Below are positions 19,201 through 27,290 of a DNA stretch of 64,000 bases, one piece after another. Position numbers and translations under genes: made by a program. This DNA is from Beijerinckiaceae bacterium. Its GTDB lineage: Bacteria > Pseudomonadota > Alphaproteobacteria > Rhizobiales > Beijerinckiaceae. The stretch covers positions 248,001 to 312,000 of the forward strand of contig JAPZUD010000006.1 in NCBI GenBank assembly GCA_027533425.1, written 5' to 3'. Under the pieces are notes generated by a model that was given only the letters and a program-made list of their open reading frames with translations, searched no databases and was not told where the DNA came from. Each line of letters starts with the position of its first letter. The stretch's first letter is position 1.

Positions 19201-19331
19201 TGCTGTTCGGCCTCTCCTTCGCAACCGTGCTGACGCTGATCGTCACCCCGGCGGCGCTGCAGCTCGTGGCGAATGCCTCGGCCTGGCGCGCCCGCCGCCG
19301 CGAGCGCCGCCTCGCTGCGGTCACGGCCTGA
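16224..19331 (+). CDS. RND efflux transporter permease
   Basis: A 1035-residue proton-driven RND pump of the AcrB/HAE type, normal length. Visible: N-terminal TM1 (ARLTIAAMLFLLVAGISAYLSIPKEAEPDVQVPIVYVSV), two large periplasmic loops, and TM4-TM6 with GELVDDAIIVTEFAERRMAEG, the conserved Asp pair for proton relay. The second half has LAQFNSFTSVGLILSSVVLALIGVFIGLIV and AGVIVNNNIVLIDTYDML. Pore-domain repeats are present in both halves. It is the second gene of the efflux operon with the adaptor. The sequence resembles the heavier multidrug/solvent class rather than metal CusA types because the CusA Met/Asp-rich TM pattern is missing. Confidence 0.95.
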   Translation: MNGLIQYSITHARLTIAAMLFLLVAGISAYLSIPKEAEPDVQVPIVYVSVTQRGISPEDAERLILRPLETQLKSVANVKEMRASAFEGGGFVLLEFQPGFDSRRAIADVRAKVDDAKRDLPRDADEPKVVEVNLSLFPVIIVAMKGEVPEQTMVRLARQLRTAIEQVPGVLSAELKGARDEVVEIIVEPTLLAAYGVSLDDLIRIVSGSNTLIAAGSLENQSGRFSVKVPSLIERPQDILDLPVLANAGAVVRLGDVAEVRPTFKDATTITRVDGKPAITIEVAKRAGANLIDTVDGVKYVLEKARPLMPATIELSTTQDRSITIRTMLGDLQNSVISGVLLVAIVILATLGFRASLLVGLAVPFSFLAGILALQLSGLTVNIVVLFSLILAVGELVDDAIIVTEFAERRMAEGVAPKEAYALAASRMTGPVIAATTTRVAAFSPLLFWPGIVGEFMKYLPLTLIATLAASLVYALFFVPAIGALIGRSGTPEDGAALSRRGPYMRAVSLALDHPGKTILLTIAMLVAIPMIHAKVGKGVEFFPEVEPDYALVQVRARGNLSLMEKDRIVRQVEQRLLGMEEIRTVYTRLGEMARGGNDELSPDTIGLMQFELIDWQKRRKATEIMEDIRQKTADIPGIEIAVTKPKAGPPTGKPIQIELSAFDPALLEGAAKKVAAMLAARPDITDLDNGLPLPGIDWTLRLDRGEAAKVGAGAGTVGTAVQLVTNGVKLTEYRPATADKSVDVLLRFPPGRRSLDQLDEMLVNTPAGPVPIGTLVKREATRSVGTLNRVNATRVINLSANLAAGAQSAEVQKDVTQALGKLQLGDGVFFRLKGEDEERAKASAFLTKAFGAALFMIFAILLAQFNSFTSVGLILSSVVLALIGVFIGLIVMDQPFGVVMTGLGIISLAGVIVNNNIVLIDTYDMLRREGLAAREAILKTCAERARPVVMTAASSVLGVAPIAFGINIDFVLRDISVGAPATQWWVQLSTAMLFGLSFATVLTLIVTPAALQLVANASAWRARRRERRLAAVTA

Positions 19332-19347
19332 CGCTGGCCGGCATCGC

Positions 19348-20406
19348 CTACCCCCTCGCGCTCCGCAGCAGGGCGGCGATGTCAAAGGTCGATTCCCGGC
19401 CGATCGCGTCGAAATTTTTCGCCAGCCAGCTTTCCCCGGCTTTCCGGCCCCGGGCGAAGAGCAGCTCGATGAACCCCTTCTCGGCATTCACCTTCGAGGA
19501 GGCGGAGAGATCGCCGAGCGCCTTGTCCGCATCGATCCGGTGCAGCAGCAGGCTGCGATAACGATCGGCGGGAATGCGGTTCTCCTCCAGCAGGCGCTGC
19601 ACGAACTCGATCGCGCGGTATTCCGCCAGCAGCGGCGCGTTGAACGTGATCTCGTTCAGCCGGTTTTCGATGGCGCGCGCCGTTTTCGGCAGTTCCTTCC
19701 GGATCATCCGCGTGATCTGAACGATCAGCAGGTCGCGGCTGTCATTGGCCTGGAACAGCGGGAACAAAGCCGGGTTGCCGGTATAGCCGCCATCCCAATA
19801 GGGTACGCCGTCGATCTCGATCGCCTGGAACAGCGAGGGCAGGCAGGCCGAGGCCAGCACATGCTCGGCCGTCAGCGTTTTCTGGTCGAAGATCGTCACC
19901 CGCCCGGTATGGACATTCGTGGCGGCGATGAAGAGCTGCGTCTGCGAACAGGCCCGCACCTTGGTGAAATCGATCTCGACCTGCAGCACCTCGCGCAGGG
20001 GGTTGAGATCGAGCGGGTTGGTCTCGTAGGGGCTCGCCACCCGGGTCATCCATTCGAACCACAGGAAACCGGGTGTCTGCTCGATATCCCAGAGGCCAAA
20101 CAGCCGGTCCGCCAGCGTGCGCTGGATCGGCGAATAGCGCGCGCCATCGGAAATGCGCGTCCAGAAGGCGCGGAGCTGTTCGCGCGCGCCCTCGCGGCCG
20201 CCCTCGCTCATCCCCTCGGCGAGGGCGACAGCATTCATCGCCCCGGCACTGCTGCCGCTGATCGCGCGGATCTCGAGGCGTTCATCCTCGAGCAGCGCAT
20301 CGAGCACACCCCACGTGAAGGCGCCATGCGCGCCGCCACCCTGCAGGGCGAGATTGAGCGACTTGCGCACGGTCGACTTGCGCATGGTCGACTTGCTCGC
20401 GCTCAT
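19348..20406 (-). CDS. Patatin-like phospholipase family protein
   Basis: A 352-residue patatin-type acyl hydrolase. The oxyanion motif GGGAHGAF sits at residues 23-30, the nucleophile elbow GSSAG at 51-55 (Ser 53) and the catalytic Asp in DGGYTGNP at 205. The C-terminal third (about 230-352) looks like the DUF3734 extension found on bacterial patatins of this length. No signal peptide, so cytosolic. Its ATG overlaps the stop of the 3-hydroxybutyrate dehydrogenase gene (ATGA), giving tight translational coupling. The long composite ORF in the track is this gene fused to out-of-frame reading of the dehydrogenase. A role in polyhydroxybutyrate or lipid turnover is inference from that coupling. 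Confidence 0.88.
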   Translation of the reverse strand: MSASKSTMRKSTVRKSLNLALQGGGAHGAFTWGVLDALLEDERLEIRAISGSSAGAMNAVALAEGMSEGGREGAREQLRAFWTRISDGARYSPIQRTLADRLFGLWDIEQTPGFLWFEWMTRVASPYETNPLDLNPLREVLQVEIDFTKVRACSQTQLFIAATNVHTGRVTIFDQKTLTAEHVLASACLPSLFQAIEIDGVPYWDGGYTGNPALFPLFQANDSRDLLIVQITRMIRKELPKTARAIENRLNEITFNAPLLAEYRAIEFVQRLLEENRIPADRYRSLLLHRIDADKALGDLSASSKVNAEKGFIELLFARGRKAGESWLAKNFDAIGRESTFDIAALLRSARG

Positions 20407-21194
20407 TGCGCCGTCCAGCCGCCATCCATCGAGATCGTGGTGCCGGTGATCGAGGCCGCGACCGGCGAGGCGAGATAGACCGCAAGGGCCGCCACCTGCT
20501 CGACCGTGACGAATTCCTTCGTCGGCTGGGCCGCGAGCAGGACGTTCTTCTTGACCTCTTCCTCGGTCATGTTGCGCGCCTTCATCGTATCCGGGATCTG
20601 CCGCTCGACCAGCGGCGTCCAGACATAGCCCGGCGCGATCGCGTTCACGGTGATCTTGCTCTGCGCAACCTCGAGCGCCACCGTCTTGGTCAAACCGGTC
20701 ACGCCATGCTTGGCGGCGACATAGGCCGATTTGAACGGCGAGGCGATCAGCGCATGGGCGGAGGAGAGGTTGATGATCCGCCCGCCGCCGCGCGCCTTCA
20801 TGCCCGGCACGGCAGCCTTGATCGTGTGGAAAGCGGAGGACAGGTTGATGCCGATGATCTGGTCCCATTTCTCGTCCGGGAAATCCTCGACCGGCGAGAC
20901 GAACTGGATCCCGGCATTGTTGACGAGGATGTCGAGCCGCCCGAACCGCGATTCGGTCTGGGCCACGAGATCGCGGATCTCCGCCGGCTTGAGCATGTTC
21001 GCGCCGTGATAGCCGGCCTTGACGCCGAACGTCGTCTCGATGCCCTGCCGGATTGTCTCGATCTCGGCCGCATCCCCGAGCCCGTTCAGCATCACATCGG
21101 CGCCCTCCGCCGCGAAGGCCCGCGCCATGGCGAGGCCGATGCCGCTCGTTGACCCCGTCACCATGGCCACCTTGCCCTGGAACATTCCCGCCAT
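20403..21194 (-). CDS. bdhA: 3-hydroxybutyrate dehydrogenase (SDR family)
   Basis: A 263-residue short-chain dehydrogenase that oxidises D-3-hydroxybutyrate to acetoacetate with NAD, the first step after polyhydroxybutyrate depolymerisation. TGSTSGIG at 13-20 binds the cofactor, NNAG at 92-95, catalytic Ser 144/145, Tyr 158 and Lys 162 (YVAAK). The lid region VWTPLVERQIPDTMKARNMTEEEVKKNVLLAAQPTKEFVT is diagnostic of this enzyme. ATG 21194 is chosen because AGGAGG lies 8 bases before it. It is the first gene of a two-gene operon with the patatin-like protein and is divergent from zur. Confidence 0.93.
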   Translation of the reverse strand: MAGMFQGKVAMVTGSTSGIGLAMARAFAAEGADVMLNGLGDAAEIETIRQGIETTFGVKAGYHGANMLKPAEIRDLVAQTESRFGRLDILVNNAGIQFVSPVEDFPDEKWDQIIGINLSSAFHTIKAAVPGMKARGGGRIINLSSAHALIASPFKSAYVAAKHGVTGLTKTVALEVAQSKITVNAIAPGYVWTPLVERQIPDTMKARNMTEEEVKKNVLLAAQPTKEFVTVEQVAALAVYLASPVAASITGTTISMDGGWTAQ

Positions 21195-21297
21195 TTCCCA
21201 TTCCTCCTTGATTGGACCGAGGCGTTTTATCATGCTGCGCCGCAATATCCATGGCGACGATCTCGCTTTGCCGCGATTTCGGCATTATAGAGAAACC

Positions 21298-21858
21298 ATG
21301 GCTTCGCGCGCTGCCCATTCCCATGCCCCCCATCACCATGATCATGCGCATGATCATGGCGAAGCGGATGCCTGCTGTGCCGGCCATGCCATTCCGGCAG
21401 CGGAAACCGTGGCGCGTGCCGAGGAAACCTGCCGCCAGCGCGGCCTGCGGCTCACCCCGCAGCGCCGGGCCGTGCTCGAGGTGCTGGCCGAGACGAAGCG
21501 CCCGCTCGGCGCCTATGACATCATCGAGATGCTGCGCCCCGGCGGCGGAAGGGGCCCGGCCCCGATCGTCATCTATCGCGCGCTGGATTTCCTGCGCGAA
21601 AACGGCTTCATCCACCGGCTTGAATCGCTCAACGCCTTCATCGCCTGCCCGCACCGGCATGGCAGCGGCGAGAAGGTCGTCTTCCTCATCTGCGAGGCCT
21701 GCCAGCATGTCGAGGAAGCCGTGGCCGCCCCGCTCTCCGAGGCGCTGACCCGCCTCGCCCAGGGGCATGGCTTCGCTGCACGCCGGCAGGTCATCGAACT
21801 GGCGGGCACCTGCCGCCATTGCCAGCCCCTTTCGACAAGACAGGACGGACAGACGTGA
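21298..21858 (+). CDS. zur: Fur family zinc uptake regulator (Zur)
   Basis: A 186-residue Fur-family repressor. The first 30 residues are strikingly His-rich ([25 protein letters not shown]), a metal-sensing or buffering tail seen in alphaproteobacterial Zur. The winged helix spans about 45-105 ([19 protein letters not shown], then [23 protein letters not shown]). The dimerisation domain has CEAC at 132-135 and CRHC at 172-175 for the structural zinc and CPHRH for the sensory site. ATG 21298 begins the His-rich segment. Its stop overlaps the ispG GTG start, so the two are co-translated. No znuABC gene is in the window. Confidence 0.9.
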   Translation: MASRAAHSHAPHHHDHAHDHGEADACCAGHAIPAAETVARAEETCRQRGLRLTPQRRAVLEVLAETKRPLGAYDIIEMLRPGGGRGPAPIVIYRALDFLRENGFIHRLESLNAFIACPHRHGSGEKVVFLICEACQHVEEAVAAPLSEALTRLAQGHGFAARRQVIELAGTCRHCQPLSTRQDGQT

Positions 21859-23123
21859 ACGACAGCCGCCCGCTGCCGCCGCTGGCGGCTTTCGGACCCG
21901 CCCCGCGCCACCGCACCATCGGCGTCCGCGTCGGCGAGGTGCAGGTCGGCGGCATGACCGCCGGCCAGGCGGCCCCGGTTGTCGTCCAGTCGATGACCAA
22001 CACCGACACGGCGGATATCGACGCCACGGTCAAGCAGGTCGCCGCCCTTGCCCGGGCCGGTTCGGAAATCGTCCGCATCACCGTCGACCGCGACGAGGCC
22101 GCCGCCGCCGTGCCGCATATCCGCGAGAAGCTTCTGAAGCGCGGCGTTACCGTGCCGCTGGTCGGTGATTTCCACTATATCGGCCACAAGCTGCTGGCCG
22201 ATCACCCTGCTTGCGCCGAGGCGCTCGACAAATACCGCATCAATCCCGGCAATGTCGGCTTCAAGGAAAAGAAGGACCGCCAGTTCGGCGCCATTGTCGA
22301 GGCGGCGATCCGCTACGGCAAGGTGGTGCGGATCGGCGCCAACTGGGGATCGCTCGACCAGGAATTGCTGACCGCCCTGATGGACGAGAATGCCCGGTCC
22401 GCCCAGCCGCTGGAGGCCCGCGCCGTGCTGCGCGAGGCGATGGTGCAATCCGCCCTCCTCTCCGCCGAGCGGGCCGAGGAGATCGGCCTCGGCGCCGACA
22501 GGATCATTCTCTCGGCCAAGGTCTCTGCCGTGCAGGATCTCATCACCGTCTACCGGATGCTGGCCCAGCGCTCGACCTATGCGCTCCATCTCGGCCTGAC
22601 CGAGGCCGGCATGGGCTCGAAGGGCATCGTCGCCTCCTCGGCCGCGCTCGGCATCCTGCTGCAGGAAGGCATCGGCGACACGATCCGCTTCTCGCTGACG
22701 CCGGAACCGGGCGGCGACCGCACCCTCGAGGTCCGGGCCGCGCAGGAACTGCTGCAGACGATGGGCTTCCGCACCTTCCTGCCGCAGGTCGCGGCCTGCC
22801 CCGGCTGCGGTCGCACAACCTCCACCGTCTTCCAGGAACTGGCGCGCGACATCCAGGACTGGATTGTCACCTCGATGCCCGAATGGAAGACGCGCTATCC
22901 CGGCGTCGAGACGCTGAATGTCGCCGTGATGGGCTGCATCGTGAACGGCCCGGGTGAATCCAAGCATGCCGATATCGGCATCTCCCTGCCAGGCACCGGG
23001 GAAACCCCGGCCGCCCCGGTCTTCATCGACGGCCAGAAAGCCATGACGCTGCGCGGCCCGGCCATTGCCGCCGAGTTCAAGACCCTGGTCGGGGAGTATA
23101 TCGAGAAGCGCTTCGGGGTGTGA
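21855..23123 (+). CDS. ispG: 4-hydroxy-3-methylbut-2-en-1-yl diphosphate synthase (flavodoxin)
   Basis: A 422-residue IspG (GcpE), which reduces methylerythritol cyclodiphosphate to HMBPP in the MEP isoprenoid pathway using a [4Fe-4S] cluster. Cluster ligands are seen as CPGCGR (C315, C318) and GCIVNGPGE (C361, with the nearby Glu). The TIM-barrel start [21 protein letters not shown] and [20 protein letters not shown] are standard. I choose GTG 21855, whose GTGA overlaps the zur stop, because homologues begin at this point; ATG 21819 is possible but would overlap zur by 40 bases. Placement behind zur suggests co-transcription. Confidence 0.95.
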   Translation: MNDSRPLPPLAAFGPAPRHRTIGVRVGEVQVGGMTAGQAAPVVVQSMTNTDTADIDATVKQVAALARAGSEIVRITVDRDEAAAAVPHIREKLLKRGVTVPLVGDFHYIGHKLLADHPACAEALDKYRINPGNVGFKEKKDRQFGAIVEAAIRYGKVVRIGANWGSLDQELLTALMDENARSAQPLEARAVLREAMVQSALLSAERAEEIGLGADRIILSAKVSAVQDLITVYRMLAQRSTYALHLGLTEAGMGSKGIVASSAALGILLQEGIGDTIRFSLTPEPGGDRTLEVRAAQELLQTMGFRTFLPQVAACPGCGRTTSTVFQELARDIQDWIVTSMPEWKTRYPGVETLNVAVMGCIVNGPGESKHADIGISLPGTGETPAAPVFIDGQKAMTLRGPAIAAEFKTLVGEYIEKRFGV

Positions 23124-23130
23124 GGCGGGC

Positions 23131-23814
23131 TCAGCCCGCCGCGGCGAGGCTGGCGAACAGGCCCTGCCCGTCCGTGCCGCCGACCAGGGCTTCCACCAGG
23201 TTCTCCGGATGCGGCATCATGCCGAGCACGCGGAGATTCTCCGAATAGATGCCGGCAATCGCATGGCGCGAACCATTCGGGTTCTCGCGCGTGACATCGC
23301 CATGGGCATCGCAATAGCGGAAGGCGATGCGGTTTTCGGCTTCGAGCCGCATCACCGTCTCGTCATCGCAGACATAATTACCCTCGCCATGGGCAATGCA
23401 GACCTTGATCACCTGCCCGGCCGTGTAATGCCGCGTGAAGGCGGTATCGATCCGGCCAACTCGCAGATGCTGCATGCGGCAGACGAATTTCAACCCGGCA
23501 TTGCGCATCAGCACGCCCGGCAGCAGCCCCGCCTCGCAGGCGATCTGGAACCCGTTGCAGACGCCGAGCACATAGCCGCCTCGCGCCGCATGGGCCCGCA
23601 CCGCATCCATGATATTGGCGCGCGCGGCGATCGCGCCGGTGCGCATGTAATCGCCATAGGCAAAGCCGCCCGGCAGCACGACGAGATCGGTGCCTGCCGG
23701 CAGGTCATGGTCGGCATGCCAGCTGGGGATCACCTCGGCCCCGGCCATCCGGAGCGCGCGGGCGATGTCGCCATCGCGGTTGGTGCCGGGAAAGGTGATG
23801 ACAGCGGCGCGCAT
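23131..23814 (-). CDS. purQ: Phosphoribosylformylglycinamidine synthase subunit PurQ
   Basis: A 227-residue class I glutamine amidotransferase that feeds ammonia to PurL for FGAM synthesis in purine biosynthesis. It begins MRAAVITFPGTNRDGD and has the nucleophile Cys 86 in GVCNGFQ, with the His-Glu of the triad in MMPHPENL. Length is normal. Its ATG overlaps the purS stop codon (TAATG), so subunits are co-translated. purL is not in the window on this side. The gene is convergent with ispG, only 7 bases between the stops. Confidence 0.97.
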   Translation of the reverse strand: MRAAVITFPGTNRDGDIARALRMAGAEVIPSWHADHDLPAGTDLVVLPGGFAYGDYMRTGAIAARANIMDAVRAHAARGGYVLGVCNGFQIACEAGLLPGVLMRNAGLKFVCRMQHLRVGRIDTAFTRHYTAGQVIKVCIAHGEGNYVCDDETVMRLEAENRIAFRYCDAHGDVTRENPNGSRHAIAGIYSENLRVLGMMPHPENLVEALVGGTDGQGLFASLAAAG

Positions 23815-24056
23815 TACCCCAGCACCTCGACCGTGTAATTCTCGACCACGAGATTGGCGAGCAGCTTCTCGCAGGCCTGCTTGAGCAGGGCCTCGGCGCG
23901 GCTTTTGTCCTGCGTGGCGATCTCGATATCGAAGACCTTGCCCTGGCGGACGCTGTCAATCCCCTCGAGACCGAAGCTCTTCAGTGCGCCTTCGATCGCC
24001 TTGCCCTGCGGGTCGAGAACGCCGTTCTTCAGGGTCACCGTCACGCGCGCTTTCAT
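23814..24056 (-). CDS. purS: Phosphoribosylformylglycinamidine synthase subunit PurS
   Basis: An 80-residue PurS, the small subunit that bridges PurQ and PurL. MKARVTVTLKNGVLDPQGKAIEGALKSFGLEGIDSVRQGKVFDIEI is textbook PurS. It is followed directly by purQ with overlapping codons. A terminator separates it from purC upstream, so purSQ needs its own promoter in the roughly 45 bases before its start or depends on readthrough. Confidence 0.97.
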   Translation of the reverse strand: MKARVTVTLKNGVLDPQGKAIEGALKSFGLEGIDSVRQGKVFDIEIATQDKSRAEALLKQACEKLLANLVVENYTVEVLG

Positions 24057-24100
24057 GGCATCCTCGTCTGGCAGACTTTCCGCGGCGGCGGCCCGGAAAC

Positions 24101-24127
24101 GAAAACGGGACGCCTGATGGCGTCCCG
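24101..24127 (-). terminator. Intrinsic terminator after purC
   Basis: On the minus strand CGGGACGCC-ATCA-GGCGTCCCG is followed by TTTTCGTTT. It lies 41 bases after the purC stop and before purS. Confidence 0.85.
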
Positions 24128-24167
24128 ATTAATCGCTTGTGCGGCACGAAGCAACCCGGAGCGGGGG

Positions 24168-24962
24168 TTACTGCACCAGTTTCGGGCCGGAGGATTTCGG
24201 ATTGTCGCCCTCGGTCAGGATGCCGAGACGGCGCGCCACTTCCGAATAGGCCTCGATCAGCCCGCCCATGTCGCGGCGGAACCGGTCCTTGTCCATCTTG
24301 TCGGCCGACTTGATGTCCCAGAGCCGGCACGAATCCGGCGAGATCTCGTCGGCGACGACGATGCGCATCATGTCGCCTTCATAGAGCCGGCCGCATTCCA
24401 TCTTGAAATCGACAAGGCGGATGCCGACGCCGAGGAACAGCCCGGTCAGGAAGTCGTTGACGCGGATGGCCAAAGCCATGATGTCGTCAATTTCCTGCGG
24501 GGTGGCCCAGCCGAAGGCGGTGATGTGCTCTTCCGAGACCATCGGGTCGTTCAGCTTGTCATTCTTGTAGTAGAACTCGATGATCGAGCGCGGCAGCTGC
24601 GTGCCTTCCTCGATGCCGAGGCGCTGGCTGAGCGAGCCCGCGGCGACATTGCGCACCACCACCTCGAGCGGCACGATCTCGACCTCGCGGATCAGCTGCT
24701 CGCGCATGTTCAGCCGGCGGATGAAATGCGTCGGCACGCCGATCGCATTGAGCTGGTTGAAGATGTACTCGGAAATGCGGTTGTTGAGCACGCCCTTGCC
24801 ATCGATCACTTCGTGTTTCTTGGCATTGAACGCGGTCGCGTCATCCTTGAAATGCTGGATCAGCGTGCCCGGCTCCGGACCTTCAAAGAGGACCTTCGCC
24901 TTGCCCTCATAAATGCGACGGCGACGATTCATCGGGGTGTACCGTGGTTTCATGAAATCCAT
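24168..24962 (-). CDS. purC: Phosphoribosylaminoimidazole-succinocarboxamide synthase (SAICAR synthetase)
   Basis: About 264 residues, ATP-dependent ligase joining CAIR and aspartate in purine synthesis. [42 protein letters not shown] and [19 protein letters not shown] are diagnostic, as are FKMECGRL and [14 protein letters not shown] start at ATG 24962 because GGAG lies 11 bases before it; many homologues begin at the later Met (24932, [10 protein letters not shown]), which lacks a ribosome site here. The ORF-track start at 25124 is unsupported. It is divergent from the DUF1476 gene and terminates before purSQ. Confidence 0.95.
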   Translation of the reverse strand: MDFMKPRYTPMNRRRRIYEGKAKVLFEGPEPGTLIQHFKDDATAFNAKKHEVIDGKGVLNNRISEYIFNQLNAIGVPTHFIRRLNMREQLIREVEIVPLEVVVRNVAAGSLSQRLGIEEGTQLPRSIIEFYYKNDKLNDPMVSEEHITAFGWATPQEIDDIMALAIRVNDFLTGLFLGVGIRLVDFKMECGRLYEGDMMRIVVADEISPDSCRLWDIKSADKMDKDRFRRDMGGLIEAYSEVARRLGILTEGDNPKSSGPKLVQ

Positions 24963-25246
24963 TGGTGCCGTGGCTCCTGTTGTGAATGAGCGCCGGCAGC
25001 GGCGACAGCTCGGGGGATTTTGGCGCATGACCGCGTCGTTAAGCCCCCCGGCTGATCCGGACCCTAGCCGATCCGGCCTGCGGTTACAATGTTGCGACGC
25101 CGAATAACCCGACTTAACAACCATTGATTTCCGGGCACCGGAACCCTATTCCCAAGCACAGCCTGATCGTGCGGGCCCCGCACCGGAGGCTCCAAGTCCC
25201 GCAGGCACCAAGCCTTCCCCTTTGGCCTAACGAGAGAAACCCTGAC

Positions 25247-25570
25247 ATGACGACATTCGACAATCGCAAGGATGCCGCCGAAAAGAAGTTCGCGCATGAC
25301 GCGGAGCTCCAGTTCAAGGCCGCTGCCCGCCGCAACAAGCTGCTGGGCCTCTGGGTCGCCGGGCAGCTCGGCAAGGATGGCGCCGATGCCGAGGCCTATG
25401 CCAAGACGGTGGTCATGGCCGATTTCGAGGAAGCCGGCGACGACGATGTCTTCCGCAAGGTGCGCGCCGATCTCGACGCCGCGAAGCTTGATGTATCGGA
25501 CCATGTCGTCCGCCGCACCATGGACGAGCTGATGGCCAAGGCCATCGAGGAAATCCAGGCCGGTACTTGA
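25247..25570 (+). CDS. DUF1476 protein (F1-ATPase inhibitor zeta subunit family)
   Basis: A 107-residue helical protein starting MTTFDNRKDAAEKKFAHDAELQFKAAARRNKLLGLW, the signature of DUF1476. In Paracoccus and related alphaproteobacteria this family is the zeta subunit that inhibits the F1FO-ATPase by inserting its N-terminal helix into F1. The N-terminal segment here is conserved with that role, though not every family member is an effective inhibitor. ATG 25247 is selected because the family begins here; the track ORF begins earlier. Divergent from purC. A cytosolic, membrane-peripheral location is expected. Confidence 0.9.
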   Translation: MTTFDNRKDAAEKKFAHDAELQFKAAARRNKLLGLWVAGQLGKDGADAEAYAKTVVMADFEEAGDDDVFRKVRADLDAAKLDVSDHVVRRTMDELMAKAIEEIQAGT

Positions 25571-25720
25571 TCATGCCGCCGGCCTTTTGGGGCTGGTCAG
25601 CCTGCTGAATTTCAGCATGATGGGCGCTTCCCTCCCGGGTGGCGCCTTTTTGCTGCCCTCCCTTCCCGATCACGGCCGCGCGCCCGCGCCGGGCCGGATC
25701 GCCCGAACCTGGACGTCGTC

Positions 25721-26530
25721 ATGTCTGCCAACCCGATCCTTTCTTTCGCCCGGCGCCTCCATGCCGGCCCTGCCTCCTTCTGCGCCTGGTCCGGCATGCG
25801 CGATCCCGCCATTATCGAGGCCCTGCTGCGCGAGGGCTTCGATTGCGCCGTCCTCGACTGGCAGCACGGCTTCCATGATTTCTCCTCGATCCAGGCCGGC
25901 ATCCTCGCCGCCCATGCCCATGGCGCAGCCGCAATGGTCCGGATCGGCGTCGGGCAATTCGCCGAGGCCGCCCGCTTCCTCGACTGGGGCGCGGCCGGCA
26001 TCATCGCGCCGATGATCAACTCGCCCGCCGATGCCCGCACCTTCGTGGAATACCTGAAATACCCGCCGAAGGGCGCCCGCTCCTGGGGCCCGGCCCGCGC
26101 GGCCAATCTCACCCGCACCGCGCCGATCGAGCATCTGCACGGCGCCAACGGCTTCACCCTCGCCATCGCGATGATCGAGACGAAGGAAGCCCTCGCCGCG
26201 CTGGATGATATCCTCGCGGTCGAGGGAATCGACGGCGTGCTGGTCGGCCCGTCTGACCTTTCCATCACCCTGACCGGCGGGGAAACCGTCGATGCCGCCC
26301 ATCCGCTGGTCGACCAGGCGCTGACCCGCGTTGCCGCCTCGGCCCGCGCCCGCGGCAAGCTCGCCTGCGCCTTCTGCATGGACGGCACGCGGGCGGCGGA
26401 ACTGGCCCAGCGCGGCTATCACCTGCTCTCGATCGGGCAGGATCAGATCCTGCTTCGCCTCGCCGGCCGGCAGGAACTGGCCAAGGCGAAGCTGGGTCTG
26501 CCCGAGGGCGCGGCCGGCGCGGGCTACTGA
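25721..26530 (+). CDS. HpcH/HpaI aldolase family protein
   Basis: A 269-residue class II pyruvate aldolase-like TIM barrel. CAVLDWQHGFHDF carries the barrel Asp and His, GAAGIIAPMINSPADAR and ETKEALAALDDILAVEGIDGVLVGPSDLSITL hold the metal-binding Glu and Asp with the GPxDLS loop typical of HpcH/HpaI. Such enzymes cleave 2-keto-3-deoxy acids or 4-hydroxy-2-oxoacids to pyruvate plus an aldehyde. The RSWGPARAANL stretch is the substrate-binding region of the family. It is a single gene with no pathway partners adjacent, so substrate is unknown. It is convergent with the esterase gene, 15 bases apart. Confidence 0.9.
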   Translation: MSANPILSFARRLHAGPASFCAWSGMRDPAIIEALLREGFDCAVLDWQHGFHDFSSIQAGILAAHAHGAAAMVRIGVGQFAEAARFLDWGAAGIIAPMINSPADARTFVEYLKYPPKGARSWGPARAANLTRTAPIEHLHGANGFTLAIAMIETKEALAALDDILAVEGIDGVLVGPSDLSITLTGGETVDAAHPLVDQALTRVAASARARGKLACAFCMDGTRAAELAQRGYHLLSIGQDQILLRLAGRQELAKAKLGLPEGAAGAGY

Positions 26531-26545
26531 GCCTGCACCCCCGCC

Positions 26546-27196
26546 TCAGCGCAGGGACTGCGCGAGGAAGAGACCGCCATGATGCAGCCCGCCGGCATCG
26601 ATCCCGTGGGCCGTGCCGACGGAAAGATGCCACTGGCAGGGAATCTCGGCCTTGCCGAGATGCTCCATCGCATCGAACAGCGCATCGACCGGGATGATCT
26701 CGTCCCGGTCACCATGGACGAGCAGGATCGGCGGCTTGCCCTTCGCCTCGGCCTTGAGATGCTCCGGCCCGACGAGATGGCCGGAATAGCCGATGATCGC
26801 CCCCGGCATCGCGGCGCGGCGCAGGCCGACATGCAGCGCCATCATCGCGCCCTGGCTGAACCCGACCAACGCCATCCGGTTCGGCGCAACCCCCGTCCGT
26901 GCCAGTTCCTGCTCGAGAAAGGCCTCGAGATCCGGCCCGGCCTGCTGGCACCCGCGCCACCGCTCGGACGGATCGCGCATGGTCAGCGGCCACCATTGCC
27001 GGCCGGTCGGGGCCATGCCGCAGGGCTCGGGTGCATGCGGCGAGACGAAGGCCGTATCGGGCAGGAGGTCGGCCCAGCTCTGGCCGAGATCGATCAGGTC
27101 GTTCCCGTCCGCGCCATAGCCGTGCAGGAACACGACCAGCGAACGTGTCGTGCCGGATTTCGGCTTCAGGCGCGGACCATCAAGCGGGCGGGGCAT
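26546..27196 (-). CDS. Alpha/beta hydrolase, phospholipase/carboxylesterase family
   Basis: A 216-residue esterase of the PldB/YpfH type. VVFLHGYGADGNDLIDLG forms the oxyanion region, GFSQGAM the nucleophile elbow, HGDRDEIIP the catalytic Asp and GTAHGID the His. ATG 27196 begins MPRPLDGPRLKPKSG, where homologues start; the ORF-track extension overlaps upstream sequence without support. No signal peptide, so cytosolic. It follows the membrane fusion protein gene on the same strand 94 bases downstream and may be co-transcribed. Substrate is unknown; members act on short-chain or lysophospholipid esters. Confidence 0.9.
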   Translation of the reverse strand: MPRPLDGPRLKPKSGTTRSLVVFLHGYGADGNDLIDLGQSWADLLPDTAFVSPHAPEPCGMAPTGRQWWPLTMRDPSERWRGCQQAGPDLEAFLEQELARTGVAPNRMALVGFSQGAMMALHVGLRRAAMPGAIIGYSGHLVGPEHLKAEAKGKPPILLVHGDRDEIIPVDALFDAMEHLGKAEIPCQWHLSVGTAHGIDAGGLHHGGLFLAQSLR

Positions 27197-27290
27197 GGCA
27201 AACCTCGGCAGGAAATCCCGGAGGCTCTTCCCTTCGCTGAAGACGGCGCGATGCGCAAGGTCTCCGGAGCAAGCAGGGGCAAGGCCCCTG

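Noticed and set aside
16170-19487. 1105-residue minus-strand ORF
   Set aside because: Antisense shadow of the RND permease; Glu/Asp/Gly/Arg-rich with no motif.
19348-21819. 823-residue minus ORF as one fused protein
   Set aside because: Its C-terminal part is the real patatin gene, but the N-terminal part reads bdhA and zur in wrong frames. The ATG at 20406 explains the real protein.
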